Counted from the first letter of the stretch, positions 51,516-61,422 are shown. The stretch is 64,000 nt of DNA from Natranaerovirga hydrolytica (GCF_004339095.1 NZ_SMGQ01000016.1:83582-147581); one strand, 5' to 3'. Numbers and translations are program-made. Notes: generated by a model from the sequence alone, not told the origin.

Positions 51516-52295
51516 GTGATCATACAAGAAAAATTGTTAGAAGTTCAAGACTTACAAAAAAACTATGGAAAGAAAAATAATATAACAAAAGCTCTAAAGG
51601 GTGTTAGTTTTGACATTCTTGATGGAGAATTCTTAGGAATAATGGGGCCAAGCGGCTCTGGTAAAACCACATTATTAAACTGCATTGCAACAATTATAAA
51701 ACCAACATCGGGGCGTGTGCTTTTAAATGGTAAAAACATAAGTGCTTTTGACAGTAAGAATTTAGCAGAGTATCGTGGTAGTCGAATTGGATATTTATTT
51801 CAAGACTTTGAATTACTAGATAATCTAACGGGACAAGAAAATATAATGTTACCATTAGCCATTCATGGGATGGAATTTGTTAAAGCACGTGCAAAAATAG
51901 ATGAACTAGCAGGTTTTTTAGAAATTACAGATGTTCTTAATAAATTCCCATTTCAGATGTCTGGGGGACAAAAGCAAAGAGTAGCCGCTGCACGCAGTTT
52001 GATTTCTGATCCAGATATCGTTCTTGCAGATGAACCCACAGGGGCATTGGATACACGTTCTGCAAAGAATTTAATGAATAAGTTGGAAGGTATTAATAGA
52101 AGTAGTGGAAGAACTATTTTAATGGTAAGCCACGATCCTAATGCAGCCAGTTTTTGCTCCAGAATTCTGTTTATTCAAGATGGTGTGATATTTCATGAAC
52201 TGCGCCGCAAACATGATGAGCGCCGAGAGGAATTTTATGACAGAATTTTAAAGTTATTAGCTCAGCTTGGAGGAGGAAGCGCAAATGTTTTATAG
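51516..52295 (+). CDS. BceA-like ABC transporter ATPase
   Basis: This ATPase of about 259 residues belongs to the MacB/BceA group. Walker A is GPSGSGKTTLLNCIA, then the Q-loop FQDFELLDNLTGQENI, signature FQMSGGQKQRVAAARSL and Walker B VLADEPTGALD. GTG 51516 is chosen because AAGGAG (51501-51506) lies 9 bases before it; an in-frame ATG at 51468 has no site. It overlaps the permease gene by 11 bases. With the permease and two-component system that follow it forms a Bce-type antimicrobial-peptide detox and sensing module. Confidence 0.93.
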   Translation: MIIQEKLLEVQDLQKNYGKKNNITKALKGVSFDILDGEFLGIMGPSGSGKTTLLNCIATIIKPTSGRVLLNGKNISAFDSKNLAEYRGSRIGYLFQDFELLDNLTGQENIMLPLAIHGMEFVKARAKIDELAGFLEITDVLNKFPFQMSGGQKQRVAAARSLISDPDIVLADEPTGALDTRSAKNLMNKLEGINRSSGRTILMVSHDPNAASFCSRILFIQDGVIFHELRRKHDERREEFYDRILKLLAQLGGGSANVL

Positions 52296-54450
52296 TCTAA
52301 TTTATCGTAATGCTAAACGTAGCCGTAAGGAGAGTTTAATATACTTTGCAACACTTATAACGGCAGTCGCATCCTTTTACATCATTCTTTCGTTGGGAAG
52401 ACAAAATGTTATTTTATTCTTAAGGGAGTTTGAAAGCAGCTCAATTGATAAACTCTTAGCCCTAATGCCAATTGTGTATTTATTTGCATTGTTGTTATTG
52501 TTTTTCTTGATTTTATTTGCTAATCGGTACGAATTAAATCGAAGGAGTAAAGAGTTTGGACTCTACCTCATGTTAGGGATGAGTAAGAAACGCCTTGCTA
52601 TTCAACTTTTAGCAGAGGGGCTAGTGACTTCTATTTTTGCACTCATTGGAGGGATTATAATTGGCGGATTTTTAGCAGAAATCATTAGCTTGACGGTTTC
52701 TAAATTAATCGGTCAGGGAATCATTGGTCATCAAATAAGCTTGTCGATGGGTGCAGTTTTTTTCACTGCTATGGGTTTTATATTAATCCAATTTATAGCA
52801 CTGGTCATTCTGGGTGGAAAAGTATTTAATCAAGAGGTCCATCAATTAATTTATGAGCAGATGGATAAGAAGCAAGATATGGGACATTTTAAAGGCAATG
52901 TCATCAACATTTTTGTAGGTTCTTTCTTACTAGGTGTTGCATATTGGATTGTTTTAAATCATTTTATGGAATTTGCAGGATGGCTTCTGTTGCTAGCATT
53001 GGTTCTCGGAAGTTTAGGAACTATATTTTTTATGAAAGGATTTGGAAAATTACTAGGCTTATTGGCAAGTTTGTCTCAGCGTAAATCAACTCAAGGGCTG
53101 TACACCTTTACTATAAGGCAGTTTCAAGAGAACATAGCCAGTAGATTTACTTCTGTTGCTGTAACATCTATTCTAACCACATTGTCTATCATTTTGCTAG
53201 CAGATGGTGCTTCAACTGTTATTGGTTTTAACAGTGTTTATACTAGGAGTTTCTCCATATATGATTTTACAGTTAGTGGGGAGAGTCATAAAGCTGAGGA
53301 ATTTCTTTCTTCAGAAAAAATGGAACCCTATGTAGATGACTTAAGTCTCTTGGAAATTGGAAGGATGAAGCATCAAAGCCAGGGACTGGAAGAGGGTACG
53401 TTGTTGTCATTAGTTGATTGGTCTGAATTAAGAGAGCAACTTATTATGGCTCTACCAAGGGACTACCAAGAGCAAATAATATCTGGAGAAATACAAGGGT
53501 ATAGTATCGGTTCAAAAAACCCTGAAGAAGTTAATCTGTTTGGAGTCCTAGAGATAGATACATCAACACCTTATCTCATTAATGAATCATCCTATAACGG
53601 GGTTTTAGAAGCTATAGGAGAAAAACCCCTGAGCCTAAATTCAGACGAAATTGCCTTATACTTAAATTCAGATCTTTTGCATATGGATAATCCAGATAGT
53701 ATGCCCATACTAGATCGTATTATTGAAAAGGCTGAAAAAGAAGGGAAAACTTTGATGAGCATTAATGATCAGGCAGTTTATATCCGCCCATCCATTCCAA
53801 TGAGAGGATTAGTAGCAGACCGTTCAGTAGAAATTTATTCAGCATTTATTGTTCCGGATCATATGTTTGAACAATTATTAAACACAGAAACCTATAGGTC
53901 ATATTGGAATTTCCGAATTCCACAAAAGATGCAAGAGCAACAAGGTTTAATGAATCCAATGATGGAAGCTAGAGAGTTATTAAAAACTTCAGGATTCCAG
54001 TTTGAAAGTTATTTACACAACTTTGGACGTCAACTCTTTTATGTTGTTGCAGGAAGCTATACGGTCTTATATATGGGAATCTTATTCTTAATTATTGCTT
54101 GTACGGTATTAGCTTTACAATTTTTGACACAAATGAAACAGACAGGACAACGCTATTTAACCCTTTCTATGCTAGGAGCAAAACGTAGCCAAATGAAAAA
54201 ATCTATGCATAGACAGGTGTTGTGGACTTTTCTATTACCACTGTCTCTTGCATGTTTGAGTGGAGCTGTTGGTATAAGGGCTATGACTTTATTTGTTATT
54301 ATTTACTTGGAAGACCAGGTATTATTATATCTTCTTGCTTTTGCCTTTGCCTGTATTGTAATCGTAATTGTAGTCATTTATGGAGTAGCAGTTGCCCGTT
54401 CAGCGGATCATGAGATAGATAAATTGCGTTGGAAACCAAACATAGATTAG
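52285..54450 (+). CDS. BceB-like ABC transporter permease
   Basis: This 721-residue permease has ten predicted membrane helices and a large extracellular loop of about 200 residues between helices 7 and 8 (from about residue 325), the mark of BceB proteins that bind peptide antibiotics. It begins FYSLIYRNAKRSRKESLIYF and has FtsX-like blocks with NRYELNRRSKEFGLYLMLGM. The ATG at 52285 follows GGAGGAGG inside the ATPase gene. It passes the peptide signal to the kinase BceS and removes the peptide from its target. Confidence 0.92.
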   Translation: MFYSLIYRNAKRSRKESLIYFATLITAVASFYIILSLGRQNVILFLREFESSSIDKLLALMPIVYLFALLLLFFLILFANRYELNRRSKEFGLYLMLGMSKKRLAIQLLAEGLVTSIFALIGGIIIGGFLAEIISLTVSKLIGQGIIGHQISLSMGAVFFTAMGFILIQFIALVILGGKVFNQEVHQLIYEQMDKKQDMGHFKGNVINIFVGSFLLGVAYWIVLNHFMEFAGWLLLLALVLGSLGTIFFMKGFGKLLGLLASLSQRKSTQGLYTFTIRQFQENIASRFTSVAVTSILTTLSIILLADGASTVIGFNSVYTRSFSIYDFTVSGESHKAEEFLSSEKMEPYVDDLSLLEIGRMKHQSQGLEEGTLLSLVDWSELREQLIMALPRDYQEQIISGEIQGYSIGSKNPEEVNLFGVLEIDTSTPYLINESSYNGVLEAIGEKPLSLNSDEIALYLNSDLLHMDNPDSMPILDRIIEKAEKEGKTLMSINDQAVYIRPSIPMRGLVADRSVEIYSAFIVPDHMFEQLLNTETYRSYWNFRIPQKMQEQQGLMNPMMEARELLKTSGFQFESYLHNFGRQLFYVVAGSYTVLYMGILFLIIACTVLALQFLTQMKQTGQRYLTLSMLGAKRSQMKKSMHRQVLWTFLLPLSLACLSGAVGIRAMTLFVIIYLEDQVLLYLLAFAFACIVIVIVVIYGVAVARSADHEIDKLRWKPNID

Positions 54451-54487
54451 GGAGTCGTTAAATTTCACATGTAAGGAGGGTGCTGAA

Positions 54488-55156
54488 GTGGAAAAGATTA
54501 TAATTGTTGAAGATGATTTATTGATGAGGGAAGAATTGATGGATATATTACAAAAAGCTGGTTATGAAGTGATAGCAATTACAGATCTTCATGATATAGC
54601 TTTTCAAATCGTTTCTTTGGCACCAAACTTAGTCTTGCTGGACATTAATTTACCGGAACAATCAGGATTTGAAATATGCAAACATTTAAAATCAAAAGGG
54701 ATTGGTCCAGTTATGATGTTAACATCTAGAGATAAATTACAGGATGAATTGCATGGTCTTAATTTAGGGGCTGATGAGTATCTTACTAAACCGTGTAATC
54801 GAGATAGATTGTTAGCGCGTATTCAGAGCCTGCTAAGAAGGTTTGAAGGGCAACCAGGGCTAGTGGATGGAGGAAGTTTTTTGCTAGACCCTAATACCTT
54901 TACTTTGTATAAAGGCTCCCAATCGTTGGTGTTATCAGCTAATGAAGGAAGCATTTTGTTAGCTTTAGTACAAAATAGACCTAAGGTTGTATCCAAGTCT
55001 ACACTGAGTGAACTTTTATGGGGAACCGATCAGTATATAGATGAAAATGCACTTCAAGTCAATCTGACTCGTTTAAGAAAAACACTGGGCAAGCTAAATT
55101 TGGAAAACCAAATTGAAACAATAAGAGGTCAAGGTTATCGACTTAGGAGGGGGTAG
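54488..55156 (+). CDS. BceR-like response regulator
   Basis: This 222-residue OmpR-type regulator has a receiver with IIVEDDLLMREELMDILQKA, phospho-Asp in LVLLDINLPEQSG and YLTKPCNRDRL. A winged helix follows (NEGSILLALVQNRPKVVSKS; QVNLTRLRKTLGKLNL; IRGQGYRL). GTG start with TAAGGAGGG. It sits between permease and kinase genes in the order A-B-R-S, unlike the usual R-S-A-B. It likely activates the ABC genes upstream. Confidence 0.92.
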   Translation: MEKIIIVEDDLLMREELMDILQKAGYEVIAITDLHDIAFQIVSLAPNLVLLDINLPEQSGFEICKHLKSKGIGPVMMLTSRDKLQDELHGLNLGADEYLTKPCNRDRLLARIQSLLRRFEGQPGLVDGGSFLLDPNTFTLYKGSQSLVLSANEGSILLALVQNRPKVVSKSTLSELLWGTDQYIDENALQVNLTRLRKTLGKLNLENQIETIRGQGYRLRRG

Positions 55157-55164
55157 GTAAAGGG

Positions 55165-56202
55165 ATGAAATATATAAAGCGAATCTATGACTGTTTGAGT
55201 GCTTATAAGTTATGGTATCTTATTTTAATTACGACGAATGTTCTATTTGGTTTTTTAGCTTGGTTGGCTTATCCAGAAACATTTACAGTTTTAGTAGGAC
55301 TCATGATTGTTTTTACTTTAGCAATAATAGCTTTGTCGGTATACATTATAATTAGAAAGCAAAAAACAATAGAAGCTGCTTTTCAAGATTTTTTGTTAGA
55401 AATGAATGAAACCAATGAAGAAAGATTATGTCGGGTATCTCCTAAGACACATTTGTCGTATATCCATAGTGTAGGAAGTATCATCAGGTCATATCAGTCG
55501 AAACTTAATGATCAAGTCATTGAGTTGAAAGATTATGAAAACTATATAGAGAGATGGGTTCACGAAATTAAAAAACCTTTGTCACTTATGACGTTGGTAT
55601 TAGATAACCGCAGTGACGAAATGTCGCCACTTGTTAGACAACGGATGTTGCATGTTAGAGATCAGATGCTTGGAGACGTGGAACGAATTTTGTATTTTGC
55701 GAGACTTGGAGCTGCTCATAAAGATTATATTTTTGAGCCAATAAGCTTACTAGAATATTGTAAAGAGACAATTGAGAATTACCCAACACTATTAGATGAA
55801 TCTGGTTTTAAAATACAGTTTATAGGTCAAGAAATGGAAGTTTTATCTGATCCCAAGGGATTAGCTTTTATATTAGAACAAATAATCACTAATAGCACCA
55901 AATACGTTACTCAGAATCAGGACCATCCAATTTTGAAATTTGAAACGGTTTATGATAAAGTGGGTGATCAAAACATTTTAAATATTAGTGATAATGGACC
56001 GGGTGTGTTTCAAGAAGATTTGCCATTTATTTTTGATAAAGGTTTTACTGGAAGGAGCGGTGCTTATACAAGGCAAGCAACAGGTATGGGACTTTTCTTA
56101 GTGAGTAAAATGGCGTATGACTTAGCAATTCAGTTGGATGCAAAATCAAAGCCGGGTTCAGGGTTAACCATATCCCTAATATTTCCACATGTGAAACAAT
56201 AA
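55165..56202 (+). CDS. BceS-like intramembrane sensor kinase
   Basis: This 345-residue kinase has two closely spaced N-terminal membrane helices (LWYLILITTNVLFGFLAWL; FTVLVGLMIVFTLAIIAL) with almost no external loop, typical of BceS-type intramembrane sensors. The H-box is ERWVHEIKKPLSLMTLVL. ATPase motifs are ITNSTKYVT, ISDNGPGVFQEDLPFIFDKG and GMGLFLVSKMAYDL. It cannot sense peptides itself and relies on the BceB-like permease. It ends the module. Confidence 0.93.
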   Translation: MKYIKRIYDCLSAYKLWYLILITTNVLFGFLAWLAYPETFTVLVGLMIVFTLAIIALSVYIIIRKQKTIEAAFQDFLLEMNETNEERLCRVSPKTHLSYIHSVGSIIRSYQSKLNDQVIELKDYENYIERWVHEIKKPLSLMTLVLDNRSDEMSPLVRQRMLHVRDQMLGDVERILYFARLGAAHKDYIFEPISLLEYCKETIENYPTLLDESGFKIQFIGQEMEVLSDPKGLAFILEQIITNSTKYVTQNQDHPILKFETVYDKVGDQNILNISDNGPGVFQEDLPFIFDKGFTGRSGAYTRQATGMGLFLVSKMAYDLAIQLDAKSKPGSGLTISLIFPHVKQ

Positions 56203-56408
56203 GTTTATCTTGAGTCGATTATTTACACGCTTTTCTAAATTCATGCTCCCCATATTTCTGATGAAAGGAAAATAATTAGTATATTATTTAGAAAAAAAGA
56301 ATACCCTTATAAAAAGATATTTAGATAATAGTAATAGACAGTATATATAATGTAATCTTTGTGAATGTATTAATTTTAAATTTCATCGAAAGGATTAGGA
56401 GGTTAATT
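56203..56408. other. Intergenic before GH105 gene
   Basis: AT-rich, with no hairpin of note after the kinase gene. TTTAGATAATAGTAATAGACAG (56318 on) may hold a promoter; AGGAGG at 56397-56402 is the ribosome site of the next gene. Confidence 0.35.
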
Positions 56409-57653
56409 TTGAATTCATTCTTAATTTTAATGACCTTGTTATATGGAAGTCAAACCAATGTAACTAACGATAAAATTACAGATAAAGCTTATATTAAAAG
56501 TAATAATAACACGAACGAAGAAAAAGATAATGTTAGATTATATCTAGATTATATTATTGATAACAGTACACCTTTAAAGCCTTATTGGAATATTGAAAGA
56601 AAAATACAATCGGCCACAGAACCTAACTGGAATTATATTGATGGTATCATGATAAAAGCAATTTTAGAAATGTATTACGTTACTAATGAAAGGAAGTATT
56701 TAGATTTTGCAGAGTATTTCATTGATTTCTATATAAATGAAGATGGAACCATTAAAGGGTATCGTAAGGATGAGTTTAATATTGACAATATAAATGCTGG
56801 CAAGGTGCTTTTTGATTTATATGATTTAACTGCCAAAGAAAAATATAGAAAAGCCATTGATACATTATATTCACAATTAATGGATCATCCTCGAACCAGT
56901 AGAGGTAATTTTTGGCACAAGATGATACATCCTAACCAAGTTTGGTTAGATGGTTTGTATATGGCTCAACCTTTTTATATGGAATATGAGACTAAATACA
57001 ACAATAACCTAAATACTTTAGATATATATAATCAAATTTTAAATGTAAGAAAAAAGATGTACGATGAAGAAAAGAAATTATACTATCATGGATATGATGA
57101 GAGTCGTCAAATGCATTGGAGTGATCATGAAACAGGATTATCAGAAAGTTTTTGGGGCCGATCAATGGGGTGGTATGTGATGGCACTTGTAGACGTTCTT
57201 GATAAAATGGATAAAGATACATATCCATTTGAGTATAATCATATAAAACGAATATTTAAGGAAGCAATTGACGGATTACTGTTATATCAACACCCAAGTG
57301 GAATGTGGTATCAAGTAATCGATCAAGGGTGTAGAAGTGGAAATTATTTAGAAACAAGTGTAAGTTCCATGATTTCTTATGCTATTCTTAAAGGTGTCAG
57401 ATTGGGTTTATTACCTCATTCTTATACAGCATATGGTTTAAAAGCATATAATGGCGTAAAAGATAAATATTTTAAAGTGTATAATGATAAACTTGAATTA
57501 GGTGGCATTTGTTTAGTTGCTTGGTTAGGACCTGGTATGAGAGATGGAAGCTATGAGTATTATATTTCAGAGCCTATCGTTGAAAATGACGCTAAGGGTG
57601 TTGCACCGTTCTTCCTTGCGTACACAGAAATAGAAAGACTTAAAAATAAATAG
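56409..57653 (+). CDS. GH105 unsaturated rhamnogalacturonyl hydrolase-like
   Basis: This protein of about 414 residues has the alpha6/alpha6 barrel of GH105/GH88 (YteR/YesR-like), which hydrolyses unsaturated galacturonyl-rhamnose from pectin breakdown. Segments: NWNYIDGIMIKAILEMYYVT (with the catalytic Asp region), YDLTAKEKYRKAI, FWHKMIHPNQVWLDGLYMAQ (second Asp), ESFWGRSMGWYVMALVDVLD and GCRSGNYLETSVSSMISYA. A short hydrophobic start (FLILMTLLYG) may be a degenerate signal. TTG 56409 has AGGAGG 6 bases ahead. No other pectin genes are nearby, so it may be isolated. Confidence 0.85.
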   Translation: MNSFLILMTLLYGSQTNVTNDKITDKAYIKSNNNTNEEKDNVRLYLDYIIDNSTPLKPYWNIERKIQSATEPNWNYIDGIMIKAILEMYYVTNERKYLDFAEYFIDFYINEDGTIKGYRKDEFNIDNINAGKVLFDLYDLTAKEKYRKAIDTLYSQLMDHPRTSRGNFWHKMIHPNQVWLDGLYMAQPFYMEYETKYNNNLNTLDIYNQILNVRKKMYDEEKKLYYHGYDESRQMHWSDHETGLSESFWGRSMGWYVMALVDVLDKMDKDTYPFEYNHIKRIFKEAIDGLLLYQHPSGMWYQVIDQGCRSGNYLETSVSSMISYAILKGVRLGLLPHSYTAYGLKAYNGVKDKYFKVYNDKLELGGICLVAWLGPGMRDGSYEYYISEPIVENDAKGVAPFFLAYTEIERLKNK

Positions 57654-57915
57654 AACATTATTGTAGAGACCAATTGTATCGAAGGCAATATTAATCAAAT
57701 GTGGATATTTTTCAACAGTGGCAATAGTGTAAAAAAGTCTAATTTGCAAACTTACTCGTAAGGATTTGGAAATTAGACTTTCATTCATAACCTGTGTAGC
57801 TACTAGGTTTGGCGCTACATAGGGTAGGTTAATACGTCTATAGAGAGAAACATTTGTATTTTAGGACTTATATTTTTGGGTCAAACTGTATTCTTCTATC
57901 TAGTCAGATTAGAAG
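57654..57915. other. Intergenic after GH105
   Basis: No gene is supported. A segment TGTAGCTACTAGGTTTGGCGCTACA near 57796-57820 folds into a weak hairpin. Nothing else stands out. Confidence 0.35.
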
Positions 57916-57970
57916 TAAACTAACAAGTGCTCTTAATAAACTTGACTAAACTAACAAGTGATAGTATATT
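57916..57970 (+). promoter_or_regulatory. Promoter with 14-bp direct repeats (TetR operon)
   Basis: TTGACT (57942-57947), 17 bases, then TATATT (57965-57970). TAAACTAACAAGTG occurs twice (57916-57929 and 57947-57960), 31 bases apart, with the second copy inside the promoter spacer. Three-turn spacing suggests cooperative binding by the TetR-type regulator encoded next. Confidence 0.65.
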
Positions 57971-58032
57971 AAGAGTATAACTGAACTGTAACTAATTAAC
58001 ATTGATAAACAAAGGGAAGGAAGAAATTAAAT

Positions 58033-58680
58033 ATGAGTCCCAAAGAAAATATTCCCCTTAAACGTAGGAGAGGTATAGAAACACAAGAGAAGATATTTGA
58101 GACTGCTGCCAATTTGTTTGCAAGAGATGGATACGATAATGTTCCTATCAGGAAAATCGCATCAGTTATAGGAATAAAAGAAAGCTCCATATATAATCAC
58201 TTTGATAGTAAAAGTTCAATTTTAGATAATCTATTTGAGTATTTTTCAAAGGAGTTACTTAAATCTAGACCTACGGACGAAGAACTTGAAAGTATGATGG
58301 CTTACTTAAGTGCAGAGGAAATATTAAAAAATATTATTATTCGAATGGGTCATCAGAATGAAAAGGTTTTGGATCACATTGCATCTATTATTTTTGTTGA
58401 GAGATTCAGAAATACCCAAGCTGCCAAATTATATTTTAAGCTGATAATAGAAGAACAAAGTGAATTTTATTCTAAGGTTTTTAGATTGATGAAGGAAAAG
58501 GGACTTGCTGTATTGCCAGAGGATGATATAAATAAACTTGCTGTTCAGTATAACTATGTATTAGTAGCATTAGCAAATGAGTATGCTATGGCTAAGAACG
58601 GTTTAGCTGAACCCTTAGATATTGTTAAAAAGATGATGGATACTGCCAGTTTCTTTGTACAAAAACTAACCAAAGGCTAA
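58033..58680 (+). CDS. TetR-family regulator
   Basis: This 215-residue TetR-type regulator has the helix-turn-helix AANLFARDGYDNVPIRKIAS, then VIGIKESSIYNHFDSKSSI near the N-terminus. A helical effector domain follows. It is first of a three-gene run with a membrane protein and a beta-lactamase-like hydrolase. It probably represses itself via the direct repeats at 57916/57947. Confidence 0.92.
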   Translation: MSPKENIPLKRRRGIETQEKIFETAANLFARDGYDNVPIRKIASVIGIKESSIYNHFDSKSSILDNLFEYFSKELLKSRPTDEELESMMAYLSAEEILKNIIIRMGHQNEKVLDHIASIIFVERFRNTQAAKLYFKLIIEEQSEFYSKVFRLMKEKGLAVLPEDDINKLAVQYNYVLVALANEYAMAKNGLAEPLDIVKKMMDTASFFVQKLTKG

Positions 58681-58703
58681 AACTTTTGAAGGAGAGGATC
58701 GTA

Positions 58704-59375
58704 TTGAAAAAAGAGTATACGAAAAAAGCTGGTATAGTTCTTTTGGTGGTCGGAATTGTATTTACCGCACTTGTTATTTTATGGCCGATTTTTATGATGA
58801 TGTCACAACCTGTAGGGGAAATAAATGATCAGTTACGATCATTAGGTACTAGAAAGAGTATCTATGTGCTGAACTTTGTTCTCGCATCATTAATTGCTCC
58901 ATCAATATCATTCATTCTAATAAGCATAGCTTTCTTTGTACCCTCTAATAAGGATACTCCTATTCTTAGCGTTATGGGCGTTTTGCTACTGGTTCCTTAC
59001 ATTACGCTCGTTAGTATAGCGTATACATCTCAATTTATAATTCTTCAAAGTTTTATTTCTTCAGGTAATCTAATAGAAGCGGGCTACTGGTATTTTGGCA
59101 ATCAAAGTTCAATTCCTTATTTTATTAATCAGTTAGGGTACTTATTTTTTGCATTAAGCGGATTATTGATTGGATACAGATTTCTATTTGAAAAAGGTAT
59201 ACCAAAGTCAGTAGCCGTATTGTTATGGTCTTCTGGTATTTTTTCAATTCTGGCATTTGTAGGTCTAGGGATGAAGAATGATGTATTGAACTTCAGCACG
59301 ATATTAAGCGGTATGTTGACAATACCTATTGGGATTCTAGTAATCCTATGGGGAATGAGATTAAGGAGCCAATAG
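58704..59375 (+). CDS. Membrane protein, about six helices
   Basis: This protein of about 223 residues is almost entirely hydrophobic, with segments AGIVLLVVGIVFTALVILW, FVLASLIAPSISFILISIAF, VMGVLLLVPYITLVSIAY, YLFFALSGLLIGY, VAVLLWSSGIFSILAFVG and LSGMLTIPIGILVILWGM. It is probably a six-helix transmembrane protein of unknown family. TTG 58704 has GGAGAGG ahead; an in-frame start at 58686 overlaps the ribosome site. It lies between a TetR regulator and a serine hydrolase and is likely coexpressed. Confidence 0.75.
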   Translation: MKKEYTKKAGIVLLVVGIVFTALVILWPIFMMMSQPVGEINDQLRSLGTRKSIYVLNFVLASLIAPSISFILISIAFFVPSNKDTPILSVMGVLLLVPYITLVSIAYTSQFIILQSFISSGNLIEAGYWYFGNQSSIPYFINQLGYLFFALSGLLIGYRFLFEKGIPKSVAVLLWSSGIFSILAFVGLGMKNDVLNFSTILSGMLTIPIGILVILWGMRLRSQ

Positions 59376-59408
59376 CCAAATAGAGGGGCAGTAGGGAGGA
59401 TTAAAATT

Positions 59409-60620
59409 GTGTTTGGAAAAAACATTAGTATTTCCGGCGATGTAGCGCAAGGATTTGAGCCGGTAAAAGAAGAATTTCAAAATAACTTTCATAAGAGAAA
59501 AGAACTGGGTGCAGCATGTACAATTTTCTATAAAGGTGAGAAGGTTGTGGATCTTTGGGGAGGATATAGAAAGGGTAACGAAAAATGGCAAAAAGATACA
59601 ATGCTACTTATCTTTTCAGCAACTAAAGGGATAGCATCCATAGTCATGGCAAAATTACATTCTGAAGGACTATTGAATTATAATGAAAAGGTAGCTGTTT
59701 ACTGGCCGGAATTCGCACAAAATGGGAAAGAGAATATTACGGTTAAACATTTATTAACCCATCAGGCAGGTTTGGTTTTATTAGACAATAAATTACCTGT
59801 TAGCCAGCTGAATGATTTTGATAAAACTGCAAAAGTACTAGCAGAGGCTAAAGCGTTATGGGAACCAGGAATATATCAAGGATATCAAGCAGGCACTGTA
59901 GGTTTTTATATGGGTGAGTTAGTAAGACGAATTGATAAAAAGGGGCGTAGCCTTGGAAGGTTCTTTCAAGAAGAAATAGCACAGCCTTTAAATTTAGATT
60001 TTTATATAGGATTGCCAGAAAATATATCTGATAATATAATTGCAAATATAAAAATGATAAATCCAGCATTGGCGTTATTTAATTTAAATAAAATGCCTGA
60101 GGGAATGCGAAGTATTATGTTGACTATGAATTCCTATTTTATGAAATCAACAACGTTGATAAAAGGGTATAATCCGAATAATAGGGAGACGTGGAGAGTG
60201 GAACAACCCTCTGGAAATGGAATCGGCACTGCCCGGTCTGTAGCTTATTTATACAGTATATTAGCTAATGGAGGAAAAGAGCTAAATATAAGTGATTCAA
60301 CCTTCAATTGTCTTAATGCACCGCCTGAAAGACCGGTACAGGGGTATCTTGACAAAGTTATAAATATAGAAACACGTTACGGACTAGGGTTTATGAAACC
60401 TGATCCAGAATTTCATTTTTCAGATAATAGTAATGCATTTGGTTTTTTAGGTGCCACAGGCTCATTTGCCTTTGCAGATCCTCAAAAACATATAGGATAT
60501 GCTTATCTTACCAGAAAAATGGGGTATTATGGTGTAAATGATCCGAGAGAAAAAAGCATTCGAGAAGCAATGTATCGCTGTATTGCACAACTAGAAAAAG
60601 GTGAATTGGATCATTTCTGA
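59409..60620 (+). CDS. Class C beta-lactamase-like serine hydrolase
   Basis: This 403-residue serine hydrolase of the penicillin-binding/EstB-like group has the S-x-x-K motif FSATKGIAS near residue 76, GYQAGTVGFYMGELV for the Tyr motif and LGATGSFAFAD for the C-terminal H/K-x-G position. No signal peptide is seen, so it is cytosolic and more likely an esterase or amidase than a beta-lactamase. GTG start with GGGAGG. It is probably controlled with the TetR gene upstream. Confidence 0.88.
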   Translation: MFGKNISISGDVAQGFEPVKEEFQNNFHKRKELGAACTIFYKGEKVVDLWGGYRKGNEKWQKDTMLLIFSATKGIASIVMAKLHSEGLLNYNEKVAVYWPEFAQNGKENITVKHLLTHQAGLVLLDNKLPVSQLNDFDKTAKVLAEAKALWEPGIYQGYQAGTVGFYMGELVRRIDKKGRSLGRFFQEEIAQPLNLDFYIGLPENISDNIIANIKMINPALALFNLNKMPEGMRSIMLTMNSYFMKSTTLIKGYNPNNRETWRVEQPSGNGIGTARSVAYLYSILANGGKELNISDSTFNCLNAPPERPVQGYLDKVINIETRYGLGFMKPDPEFHFSDNSNAFGFLGATGSFAFADPQKHIGYAYLTRKMGYYGVNDPREKSIREAMYRCIAQLEKGELDHF

Positions 60621-60631
60621 AGAACTTCAAA

Positions 60632-60787
60632 ATGTGTGGAGGGGGGATATACTCAGAGTGGTTTCCGTCTTCGGGATATGAGACAGTTGAGGGACCTGAA
60701 ATACTGTGGAATGATGAAAGCTGTCATACTGAGGATCCAGAATATAGAAGTGAAATTTGGATTCCAGTAAAGAAAAAAGATTATTAA
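60632..60787 (+). pseudogene. AraC/GyrI-like effector-binding domain fragment
   Basis: The 51-residue frame GGGIYSEWFPSSGYETVEGP, then EIWIPVKKK and stop, matches the last strands of GyrI-like effector-binding domains (Y-x-x-W-F-P-x-S-G-Y-E). The rest of the regulator is missing. A terminator follows. Confidence 0.65.
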
Positions 60788-60810
60788 GAATCGCAATTAT
60801 AATAACCGAG

Positions 60811-60835
60811 GCACTCCCAATGGGAGTGTTCTTTT
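60811..60835 (+). terminator. Rho-independent terminator
   Basis: GCACTCCC (60811-60818) pairs with GGGAGTGT (60822-60829), then TCTTTTATTT. It follows the GyrI-like fragment and also ends the hydrolase transcript. Confidence 0.8.
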
Positions 60836-61179
60836 ATTTCACTTAATAACTTAGAAAAAAACTAAGTTATTAAAACAGACATATTCAATAAACCCTCAAA
60901 AATAGTAATTTTAAATTCTAATTGTTAAATAAATAGTTAATGAACATATCGATAGAAATTATCAAGCAAAAGTGGTTGAAGATATGTTTATGGGTAGGTA
61001 TAACTTTCAAAAAACTTTAAGGATAGAAATCTCTATTGTTGTATGGTAGATAAATGTGGAACGAAAAATATATACATCAAATTTAAAAAAGTATTGTTAT
61101 AGAGAAAGTCTGAGCGAAAGAATATATCAAATGGCTTAAAATTTTTTGCGCAAATGAATTAGATTGTTATCAAAAAAAC
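60836..61179. other. Intergenic, AT-rich
   Basis: Stops occur in every frame and no motif was recognised. Confidence 0.35.
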
Positions 61180-61238
61180 TTGACATATATATAAAATAAA
61201 TATAGTATATATATTAATAGATTAGATGACCGTCTAAT
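61180..61238 (+). promoter_or_regulatory. Promoter with palindromic operator
   Basis: TTGACA (61180-61185), 17 bases, then TAGTAT (61203-61208). Just downstream, ATTAGATGACCGTCTAAT (61221-61238) is an imperfect palindrome with TTAGA/TCTAA arms, similar to TetR-type operators. It lies 185 bases before the hydrolase start, leaving a long leader. Confidence 0.6.
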
Positions 61239-61422
61239 TTATTTGGTTGTTAAAGAATGTTTTTAATAAGTTCATTAATCAAAACATATTTCTGTAAGGG
61301 TTATTAGTGGTAAGAAAATAGGCTATAACATGAACAGTTTCAATGACTTTCTGAACGGTATGCTCTAAGAGATATTGGCGTAGTCTGTAGTAGATTTGAA
61401 AATGGAAAGGAGAAAAAGAGTT

